DNA of 11,838 nt, from contig CANGUS010000031.1 of assembly GCA_947457085.1 (NCBI GenBank), positions 1-11,838 on the forward strand, written 5' to 3'. This document shows positions 6,429 to 11,838 of the stretch, one piece after another. Every line of letters begins with the position of its first letter. Within the stretch, counting starts at the first letter, position 1. A model generated the notes under the pieces. That model was not told the DNA's origin. It made no database searches and saw only the letters and a program-made list of their open reading frames with translations. A program made the translations under genes and the position numbers. The stretch is from Bacteroidota bacterium (GTDB lineage Bacteria > Bacteroidota > Bacteroidia > Chitinophagales > Chitinophagaceae).

Positions 6429-6944
6429 ATGAAATTGAAAATTATAAACATTTTAGCTTCATTTTTCATCGCTGTGGTGTTTTTGTTTGGATGTAAAGAT
6501 GCCAATCAGGATTTGTTATGTAAAAAATGGAAAACCATTGCTTTGCAAAATAGTAAAATGGAGCAAGAAATTAAGTTTATGGAACAATACGTTGATACAA
6601 TCGGACAAAATGATCCGGAATTGCGAATGGCCATCAATTTAGACAGTGCTAAAATGCAAATGAAAGAGGAAATGCAACGAAGTTTATTTGAACAAAAACA
6701 AGCCATTGAAAACACATTAATGGAATTTAAAAGCAATGGAATCGCATATACAACTTCTATTGATGGAATCGATTCTGCCATGTACACAATAGAAAATAAT
6801 TTTATTAAAATTGATGAAGCAAAATTAAAAGGAGTTGGAGAAACCATGACTTTTGAAATTTTATCATTGTCAAAAGATACATTAAAAATGCAGTTGGTTG
6901 ATTATGGAGACACGAGTGTTGTAGTCATGATTCCAACTAATTAA
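6429..6944 (+). CDS. Small lipoprotein with possible lipocalin-like domain
   Basis: A 171-residue protein beginning with a lipoprotein signal: MKLK, a hydrophobic stretch, and lipobox FLFGC with Cys22 as the lipidation site. The residues after it, Lys-Asp, resemble the acidic export signal that sends some Bacteroidota lipoproteins to the cell surface, so surface exposure is possible. The mature part starts with LCKKWKTIALQ (a K-W motif like the first strand of lipocalin-like Bacteroidota lipoproteins), then a long Met/Glu/Gln-rich helical insert (about 42-93), then strands such as GIAYTTSI, AMYTIENNFIKI, MTFEILSLS and TLKMQLVDYG. The fold assignment is tentative and no ligand is known. I chose the ATG at 6429 over 6411 because it starts the signal peptide directly. 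The next exported protein starts 32 bases downstream; the two may be co-transcribed. Confidence 0.82.
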   Translation: MKLKIINILASFFIAVVFLFGCKDANQDLLCKKWKTIALQNSKMEQEIKFMEQYVDTIGQNDPELRMAINLDSAKMQMKEEMQRSLFEQKQAIENTLMEFKSNGIAYTTSIDGIDSAMYTIENNFIKIDEAKLKGVGETMTFEILSLSKDTLKMQLVDYGDTSVVVMIPTN

Positions 6945-6964
6945 AAAAAACTTATAACAATAAA

Positions 6965-6972
6965 CATTTTTG
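6965..6972 (+). promoter_or_regulatory. Near-consensus -7 element for the 309-residue exported protein
   Basis: CATTTTTG is one base from TAnnTTTG and ends four bases before the ATG at 6977, the same spacing as at 6429 and 9960. It predicts a leaderless or nearly leaderless mRNA. Confidence 0.35.
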
Positions 6973-6976
6973 TTTT

Positions 6977-7906
6977 ATGAAAAAAAATATCATTTCAATT
7001 TTATTAATTCTACTATCTGTTAATGTATACGCACAAGATAGTACTTCACTGATTTCTTTTAATCCAGAAATGAAACCAGTACACGCTGAAGACATTTCAA
7101 AACTATCCCCTTTGCAAATTTTAGAAGACAGTTTAGTCTTTTTTGCAGATAGCATGTACTTTTCATTAACCCCAGAAAATAAAATATCGGGTAGTTATGC
7201 TTTTATCAATACGTTGAAAAGGGTTTTGAAAACACAAGGTTCGTTTAAATATTCATTCCCTAAATTAATGGAGCAAATTAGTATTTTATATGCGCCAGAT
7301 AAATCATTTAAAATCTATAATTGGGAAATCATTAGAGGCACCGTTGAAAGAAGGTATTATGGAGTTGTGCAAATGGCCAATGGAGAATTTATTCCTTTAA
7401 TAGATGCCTCAGATCAAATTATAAGAGGAGGAAGTGATTCTGTATTTGTTGGTAATCGATGGTTTGGCTGTTTATATTACAATATCATTCAAAAAGAAAT
7501 AGCCGGTCAAAATGTATACTTTTTATTAGGTTGGAATGCCAATCAAATGAACAGTGAACGTAAGATTATTGAGCCATTTGGTTTTAATGTAAAAGGACAA
7601 AATGTTTTTGGGGCTCCATTATTTAATTACAATGAAAAAGGAAAATATGGACTTGCTAATCGCTACATTTTAGAATATCAAAAAGGGGCAAAAGTTTCAC
7701 TGAATTATGATAAAGAAACCGATCAAATCATTTTTGATCATTGCGAATCTCAAATTGGTGACCCCGCTAAAAAATATACCTATATCCCTGATGGCACCTA
7801 TGATGGTTTGCGTTGGGATGGCCAAAATTGGAAAGTATTTCAAAATATTATTCAAATAACTGAATTACAAAACGGTACAGCACCCTTGGAAAAACCAATT
7901 AAATAG
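6977..7906 (+). CDS. Exported protein of unknown function
   Basis: A 309-residue protein with a clear Sec signal peptide (about 1-19, ending VYA|Q) and no lipobox or later membrane segment, so it is periplasmic or secreted. I cannot give a function. It resembles an uncharacterised Bacteroidota family with an N-terminal helical part (DSLVFFADSMYFSLTPENK, then SYAFINTLKRVLK, about 50-90) and a beta-rich part containing FKIYNWEIIRGTVERRYYGVVQM (about 114-136), IPLIDASD, a WFGCLYYNII block and FLLGWNANQMNSERKIIEPF (about 183-203). The C-terminal portion has YTYIPDGTYDGLRWDGQNWK (about 268-288), a Trp/Gly/Asp-rich segment. No catalytic triad or metal site stands out. It follows the small lipoprotein gene by 32 bases on the same strand; a shared envelope role is possible but unproven. 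Confidence 0.82.
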   Translation: MKKNIISILLILLSVNVYAQDSTSLISFNPEMKPVHAEDISKLSPLQILEDSLVFFADSMYFSLTPENKISGSYAFINTLKRVLKTQGSFKYSFPKLMEQISILYAPDKSFKIYNWEIIRGTVERRYYGVVQMANGEFIPLIDASDQIIRGGSDSVFVGNRWFGCLYYNIIQKEIAGQNVYFLLGWNANQMNSERKIIEPFGFNVKGQNVFGAPLFNYNEKGKYGLANRYILEYQKGAKVSLNYDKETDQIIFDHCESQIGDPAKKYTYIPDGTYDGLRWDGQNWKVFQNIIQITELQNGTAPLEKPIK

Positions 7907-7907
7907 T

Positions 7908-7935
7908 TGTCGCTTGTTAGATGTCGCTTATTAGA
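7908..7935 (+). repeat. 14-bp tandem duplication with one mismatch
   Basis: TGTCGCTTGTTAGA (7908-7921) is followed directly by TGTCGCTTATTAGA (7922-7935). It lies just after the stop of the 309-residue protein gene. Too short to be a mobile element. Confidence 0.7.
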
Positions 7936-7989
7936 AATACATGTAATAACTAGAAAATCAACTTAAAAAAACAGAATAAATTCATCACT

Positions 7990-8003
7990 CATAATTCATA
8001 ATT
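7990..8003 (+). repeat. 7-bp direct repeat CATAATT x2
   Basis: CATAATT occurs at 7990-7996 and 7997-8003, immediately before the ABC-F start region. It may be a replication-slippage product or part of the promoter upstream region. Confidence 0.6.
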
Positions 8004-8009
8004 ACTTTG
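8002..8009 (+). promoter_or_regulatory. -7-like sequence overlapping the ABC-F start codon
   Basis: TTACTTTG is one base from TAnnTTTG, but its last three bases are the apparent TTG start codon of the ABC-F gene. Transcription from here would begin after the start codon, so either this is chance or the real start is a different codon. Confidence 0.2.
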
Positions 8010-9926
8010 CATTACGCTACCATAGAAAATATTTCCAAATCATTTGGAGTAAGACAATTATTTAAAGACATAACATTTCATATTTCGGAAGGGGATAAAA
8101 TTGCGTTGATTGCTAGAAATGGTTTCGGAAAATCTACCTTATTAAATATCTTATCAGGAAAAGATACACCAGACACAGGAACGGTATGGGTGCATAAAGA
8201 CATTAAGTTGGTAATGCTTTCTCAGGAAAACGATTTTGATGGGGAGAAATCAATTTACGACAATATATTGTCTATGAACAATGAAGTAGTAAAAGTGGTT
8301 CGAGCATATGAAGAATACAATGAAAGTGGGGTAGAAGATGCCGATAAACTGCAGGATATTTTAATCAGAATGGAAGATTTAGATGCGTGGAATTTTGAAA
8401 ATCAACTACAACAAATATTAACTAAATTAAATATTCACAATCTAAACCAGCAAGTAAAATCACTAAGTGGTGGACAAAAGAAGCGAGTCGCTTTGGCACA
8501 AGCATTAATAGAAACAGAACTCTATAATGGCAAGTGTTTGTTGGTAATGGATGGGCCAACCAATCATTTAGATGTGGCGATGATAGAGTGGTTAGAAGAT
8601 TTTTTATCTGCTCAGAAATTAACGTTGTTGATGGTAACCCATGATCGTTATTTTTTAGATGAAGTATGCAATGAGATTGTAGAAATTGAAGATCAAAAAG
8701 TATATGTTCATAAAGGAAATTATGATTATTTTTTAAACAACAAAGCTTTGCGTATTGAGAATGCACAAAGTGAGTTGCAAAAAGATAAAAATATATTTAG
8801 AAAAGAATTAGAATGGATGCGCAAGCAACCCAAAGCAAGAACCACTAAATCAAAATCTCGACAAGATGCTTTCGTAGAAATTGAAGATAGAGTGAAAAAC
8901 AAAACACTGGACAGTGATGTTCAATTGCAAGTTAAAATGACTCGTTTAGGAGGTAAGATTTTGGAGATGAAAAAAGTGTATAAAAGTTTTGGAGAATACA
9001 AACCCATTTTAAAAGGATTTGATTACACTTTTAAACGAGGAGAACGCATTGGTATTGTAGGAAAAAATGGCGTTGGGAAAAGTACGTTTCTACAAATTGC
9101 CTTGCAACAAATGGAACCTGATAGTGGAAAAATTAATCATGGGGATACGGTTGTTTTTGGGCATTTTTCGCAAGAAGGTTTGCAATATAAAGAAGATAAA
9201 CGAGTCGTGGAATTCGTAAAAGATTTTGCAGAGTTTTTTCCATTAAATGATGGAACCAAAATATCCGCATCCAAATTTTTAGAAAGATTTGCATTTACGC
9301 CTGAGCAACAATATACCTACTTGAGTAAATTAAGCGGCGGAGAAAAACGCCGTTTACAGTTGCTGAGTATATTATTTAAAAACCCGAATTTCTTGGTTTT
9401 AGATGAGCCTACCAACGATTTGGATTTACAAACCTTGCAAATATTAGAAGAATTTTTATTGGATTTTGGAGGTTGTATTTTGTTGGTAAGTCATGATCGT
9501 TATTTTATGGATAAGTTGGTTGAACATTTGTTTGTGTTTGAAGGAGAAGGTGTAATCAATGATTTTCCAGGCAACTATTCTCAATATCGAATTAAAGAGC
9601 TCGACAAGAAAAATAATATTGACAGTGGTAAACAATATACCTCATTGAGCGTAGAAGATGTGAAGCCCAAAGAAGAATCTCCTCGTGTTACGAATGAAGT
9701 AAAAGTAGAAAAACGCAAATTGAGTTTCAATGAAAAAAGAGAATTTGAGCAAATTGAAATGGAAATGCCCAAATTGGAAGAAGAAAAAAAATCATTGGAA
9801 AACAAAATGAGTGAACCTAATTTGTCGTTTGATGATTTGCAAAATGCATCCAATAGAATTGGAGAAATAATTTCCCAGTTAGAAGAAAAAGAGTTGCGTT
9901 GGTTGGAGCTGAGTGAACATATTTAA
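8007..9926 (+). CDS. ABC-F family ATPase with a substituted Walker B glutamate in domain 1
   Basis: A 639-residue soluble protein with two ABC ATPase domains and no membrane segments: the ABC-F class, which acts on ribosomes rather than in transport. Domain 1: Walker A-like ARNGFGKST (36-44), LSGGQ (153-157), Walker B VMDGPTNHLD (180-189), His212. Linker about 222-317, with the basic ELEWMRKQPKARTTKSKSRQ segment (267-286). Domain 2: GKNGVGKST (352-360), LSGGE (442-446), LVLDEPTNDLD (463-473), His496. A C-terminal coiled-coil extension (about 565-639) resembles that of Uup. Domain 1 has Gly183 (codon GGG at 8553-8555) where ABC ATPases carry the catalytic Glu, and Ala for the first Walker A Gly. 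The start is a TTG at 8007: it yields the expected N-terminus (HYATIENISKSFG), an in-frame stop lies at 7992, and the next in-frame ATG falls after Walker A. Family certain; exact role not known. Confidence 0.92.
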   Translation: MHYATIENISKSFGVRQLFKDITFHISEGDKIALIARNGFGKSTLLNILSGKDTPDTGTVWVHKDIKLVMLSQENDFDGEKSIYDNILSMNNEVVKVVRAYEEYNESGVEDADKLQDILIRMEDLDAWNFENQLQQILTKLNIHNLNQQVKSLSGGQKKRVALAQALIETELYNGKCLLVMDGPTNHLDVAMIEWLEDFLSAQKLTLLMVTHDRYFLDEVCNEIVEIEDQKVYVHKGNYDYFLNNKALRIENAQSELQKDKNIFRKELEWMRKQPKARTTKSKSRQDAFVEIEDRVKNKTLDSDVQLQVKMTRLGGKILEMKKVYKSFGEYKPILKGFDYTFKRGERIGIVGKNGVGKSTFLQIALQQMEPDSGKINHGDTVVFGHFSQEGLQYKEDKRVVEFVKDFAEFFPLNDGTKISASKFLERFAFTPEQQYTYLSKLSGGEKRRLQLLSILFKNPNFLVLDEPTNDLDLQTLQILEEFLLDFGGCILLVSHDRYFMDKLVEHLFVFEGEGVINDFPGNYSQYRIKELDKKNNIDSGKQYTSLSVEDVKPKEESPRVTNEVKVEKRKLSFNEKREFEQIEMEMPKLEEEKKSLENKMSEPNLSFDDLQNASNRIGEIISQLEEKELRWLELSEHI

Positions 9927-9947
9927 AATAATCTTTTGTTTTTTTAT

Positions 9948-9955
9948 TAAATTTG
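9948..9955 (+). promoter_or_regulatory. -7 element for thyA
   Basis: TAAATTTG is an exact TAnnTTTG match ending four bases (CTCC) before the ATG at 9960. With the usual geometry, transcription would start at or within a base of the ATG, giving a leaderless mRNA. A TTTG at 9935-9938 is too close to be the -33 box. Confidence 0.5.
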
Positions 9956-9959
9956 CTCC

Positions 9960-10754
9960 ATGCAACAATATCATCAGCTTTTACAACATATTTTAGACAC
10001 AGGGACTGAAAAGTCTGATAGAACTGGAACTGGTACAATTAGCACCTTTGGTTATCAAATGCGCTTCGATTTAAGCAAAGGATTTCCTTTAGTGACAACT
10101 AAAAAAGTGCATCTAAAATCGATTATTTATGAATTATTGTGGTTCATAAAAGGCGATACAAATGTAAAATATTTGCAAGACCATGGTGTAAAAATTTGGG
10201 ATGAATGGGCAAGAGAAGATGGGAGTTTGGGTCCTGTGTATGGCAAACAATGGCGTAGTTGGCAGGGAGCAGATGGCAAAATTTATGATCAATTACAAGA
10301 CGTCATTCATCAATTGAAAACCAATCCTGACAGCAGACGCATTATTATCAGTGCTTGGAATGTAGCCGACTTAAAAGAGATGGCGTTAATGCCATGTCAT
10401 AATATGTTTCAATTTTATGTGGCAAATGGGAAATTGAGTTGTCAATTATATCAACGAAGCGCGGATGTGTTTTTAGGGGTGCCATTTAATATAGCATCAT
10501 ACGCTTTATTTACGATGATGTTAGCGCAAGTTTGTGGTTTAGCAGTAGGGGAATTTGTTCATACTTTTGGAGATGTACATATTTATTCAAATCATTTGGA
10601 GCAAGTTAAATTGCAATTAAGTCGAACGCCTTTTGATTTGCCAACCATGAAAATAAATCCTGAAAGAAAAAGTATTGAGGATTTTGTTTATGAAGATTTT
10701 ACCCTTGAAAATTACCAATGTCATCCGGGAATTAAAGGGGATGTTGCTGTTTAA
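9960..10754 (+). CDS. thyA: Thymidylate synthase
   Basis: Methylates dUMP to dTMP using 5,10-methylenetetrahydrofolate, producing dihydrofolate; cytoplasmic homodimer. The protein is 264 residues, the same length as the E. coli enzyme, and its key residues fall on the same numbers: Arg21 (SDRTGTGT), the Arg126/Arg127 pair donated across the dimer ([11 protein letters not shown]), nucleophile Cys146 in [11 protein letters not shown], Arg166, Asp169 and Asn177 in [13 protein letters not shown], and His207/Tyr209 in DVHIYSNH. It ends in the short hydrophobic KGDVAV tail typical of ThyA. No truncation or substitution is seen. The start is the ATG 33 bases after the ABC-F stop. folA, whose product recycles the dihydrofolate made here, begins about 1 kb downstream beyond one intervening gene. 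Confidence 0.98.
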   Translation: MQQYHQLLQHILDTGTEKSDRTGTGTISTFGYQMRFDLSKGFPLVTTKKVHLKSIIYELLWFIKGDTNVKYLQDHGVKIWDEWAREDGSLGPVYGKQWRSWQGADGKIYDQLQDVIHQLKTNPDSRRIIISAWNVADLKEMALMPCHNMFQFYVANGKLSCQLYQRSADVFLGVPFNIASYALFTMMLAQVCGLAVGEFVHTFGDVHIYSNHLEQVKLQLSRTPFDLPTMKINPERKSIEDFVYEDFTLENYQCHPGIKGDVAV

Positions 10755-10814
10755 TAATATTCATTAGAATAAAACAATAAATATTTATTTCTTACGTTCT
10801 ATAAAATAAAAAAA

Positions 10815-11705
10815 ATGAAAAAAAAGAAAATTACATTGGTTGCAATTTGCACATTATTTGCTTTTCAATTAGGTGCACAAACAAAAATTAAGGTTTCAGA
10901 TGTATCTATTCACTCTGGAAGTTTAACCAATACTTCTGTGACCGTTACAGGAAGTAATGTCAATTTACTTTCCTTAGCTCGAGAACAAGGAAGTAATTTA
11001 TTAACAAATGTTGATTTGTCAACCTATAAAAAATACAGTGGTTCAAATGGAACTACGTCTAATTTATTTTCAATTTTGTTGGGGACTGAATTTAAATTCA
11101 GAAACAAAATGAAAATGAACCTCAGAGGCGGTTTCACGGCATTAAACAAGGCAGATATGTCGGTTAATTATATAAAAGAGGATGTTTACAGAATTGATAC
11201 CTTCACTTCTTCTCAAACAGGTCAACAAATATTTATAGACTCTACTAGAACAGATGAATATAATTTTTCAACTGTGAGTAGTCAATTAGCATTTGATTTA
11301 TCTGCTACATTTTCAACAAATAAATTAAACAAATTTTCTTTTTACGCAGGTTTTGGAACATTTTTTGGATTTACTTATGCAAGCTATTTGGATATCCTGC
11401 ACACGAATCAAATAACCAATAATAATGGCTTTAATGATCCAATTCGCTATCAAAATATCAATCAATCTTGGAAGAGTACGGCTGAAAATGAAAAATTAAA
11501 AATAGATAACGTGGGGTCAATAGCTGCTATATATATTCTTTTGGGTATTGAATATAGAGTAAGCAAGAAAGTAAATGTGCTTAAGAATTTTTCAATATAT
11601 ACTGAAATAAGACCTTCTTTAGTAGTAAGTAAAAATAGTTTTTCTGAAACTAACAGTTCAAGCTATTGGATGAATATTGTTGGCTTAAGGTATCATATTT
11701 TTTAA
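10815..11705 (+). CDS. Outer-membrane beta-barrel protein, function unknown
   Basis: A 296-residue protein with a lysine-rich start and Sec signal peptide (about 1-21, ending GA|Q). The mature part is dominated by alternating hydrophobic/polar strands of 8-12 residues with aromatic ends (for example LFSILLGTEFKF, MKMNLRGGFTAL, FSFYAGFGTFFGFTYASYL, IAAIYILLGIEYRVS, FSIYTEIRPSLVVS) separated by polar Ser/Asn/Thr-rich loops, and it ends in the aromatic GLRYHIF, a typical last strand of outer-membrane barrels. The N-terminal 24-80 region is unusually rich in Ser, Thr and Asn. The number of strands is uncertain, perhaps 8-10. No TonB box, plug or OmpA domain is present. The ATG follows an A-rich leader with no Shine-Dalgarno. 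Nothing in its position between thyA and folA explains its function. Confidence 0.82.
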   Translation: MKKKKITLVAICTLFAFQLGAQTKIKVSDVSIHSGSLTNTSVTVTGSNVNLLSLAREQGSNLLTNVDLSTYKKYSGSNGTTSNLFSILLGTEFKFRNKMKMNLRGGFTALNKADMSVNYIKEDVYRIDTFTSSQTGQQIFIDSTRTDEYNFSTVSSQLAFDLSATFSTNKLNKFSFYAGFGTFFGFTYASYLDILHTNQITNNNGFNDPIRYQNINQSWKSTAENEKLKIDNVGSIAAIYILLGIEYRVSKKVNVLKNFSIYTEIRPSLVVSKNSFSETNSSSYWMNIVGLRYHIF

Positions 11706-11711
11706 TTTAAT

Positions 11712-11719
11712 TATCTTTG
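11712..11719 (+). promoter_or_regulatory. -7 element for folA
   Basis: TATCTTTG is an exact TAnnTTTG match, six bases after the beta-barrel gene stop and 30 bases before the proposed GTG start of folA. It suggests folA is transcribed from its own promoter. Confidence 0.5.
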
Positions 11720-11749
11720 AAAAATTATAGTATAAATAAATTGTTTATT

Positions 11750-11838
11750 GTGAACATTAGTATCATCGTTGCGACATCTAAAAACAATGTAATTGGCGTA
11801 AAAAATCAATTGCCATGGCACTTGCCAGCCGATTTAAA
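11750..11838 (+). CDS. folA: Dihydrofolate reductase, 3' part beyond the window
   Basis: Reduces dihydrofolate to tetrahydrofolate with NADPH, supplying the cofactor that ThyA oxidises. The first 29 codons are visible: (M)NISIIVATSKNNVIG, then QLPWHLPADLK. This is the diagnostic DHFR N-terminus. Trp23 matches the nicotinamide-side Trp22, and Asp28 matches the proton-relay Asp27, of the E. coli enzyme, offset by one residue. The start is GTG at 11750; no in-frame ATG lies upstream before the stop at 11708, although an in-frame TTG lies at 11741. The gene continues past the right edge. Confidence 0.93.
   Translation, partial: MNISIIVATSKNNVIGVKNQLPWHLPADL

Noticed and set aside
8422..8766. 114-codon minus-strand open frame inside the ABC-F gene
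   Set aside because: It lies wholly within a certain plus-strand gene, has no recognisable domain and no plausible promoter; it is a shadow frame.
10776..10789. Perfect 14-bp palindrome AATAAATATTTATT between thyA and the beta-barrel gene
   Set aside because: Pure A/T with no loop or T-run geometry; palindromes like this are expected by chance in such AT-rich spacers.
1..11838. CRISPR array, tRNA, rRNA, insertion sequence, phage or defence gene
   Set aside because: No regularly spaced repeats, cloverleaf sequences, transposase or recombinase motifs, or terminal inverted repeats were found; the genes present are housekeeping or envelope genes.

Overview
The window looks like chromosomal core DNA from a low-GC member of the Bacteroidota, probably from the Sphingobacteriia/Chitinophagales side. 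Four things point there. Shine-Dalgarno sequences are weak or absent. Exact copies of the Bacteroidota sigma-factor -7 element TAnnTTTG recur just upstream of start codons. Signal peptides typically end in A|Q. The families present (DUF3467, a PBP1-type protein next to guaA, a tandem OmpA-domain protein with a GHVCC motif, an ABC-F protein with an LEWMRKQPKARTTKS linker) are typical of the phylum. The exact taxon cannot be fixed from this sequence.

Layout. Left part (1-3122, all +): the 3' end of a DUF3467 gene, guaA (GMP synthetase), then an exported PBP1-fold protein. Centre-left (3163-4590): a minus-strand periplasmic protein with two OmpA-like domains, divergent from a hotdog acyl-CoA thioesterase; the two share a 57-bp promoter region with back-to-back -7 elements. 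Centre (4591-6428): a 278-bp intergenic stretch with two strong hairpin terminators and a small dyad, then two minus-strand genes, a 125-residue protein of unknown function and a 3-hydroxyacyl-CoA dehydrogenase, each with its own -7 element and with a terminator between them. Right part (6429-11838, all +): a small lipoprotein, an exported protein of unknown function, an ABC-F ATPase, thyA, an outer-membrane beta-barrel protein, and the first 29 codons of folA, which runs off the window.

How the genes fit together. guaA is purine synthesis. thyA and folA form the classic dTMP/folate pair (ThyA makes dihydrofolate, FolA regenerates tetrahydrofolate), here separated by a beta-barrel gene. The thioesterase and dehydrogenase are acyl-CoA enzymes, but they are not in one operon. 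The OmpA-domain protein, lipoprotein, 309-residue exported protein and beta-barrel protein belong to the cell envelope.

I see no mobile element, CRISPR array, tRNA, rRNA, pseudogene or new multigene system. The points most worth a second look are: a glycine in place of the catalytic Walker B glutamate in the first ATPase domain of the ABC-F protein; that gene's apparent TTG start inside a promoter-like sequence; three genes whose -7 element ends exactly four bases before the ATG, implying leaderless mRNA; and the loss of the peptidoglycan-binding aspartate in one of the two OmpA domains.
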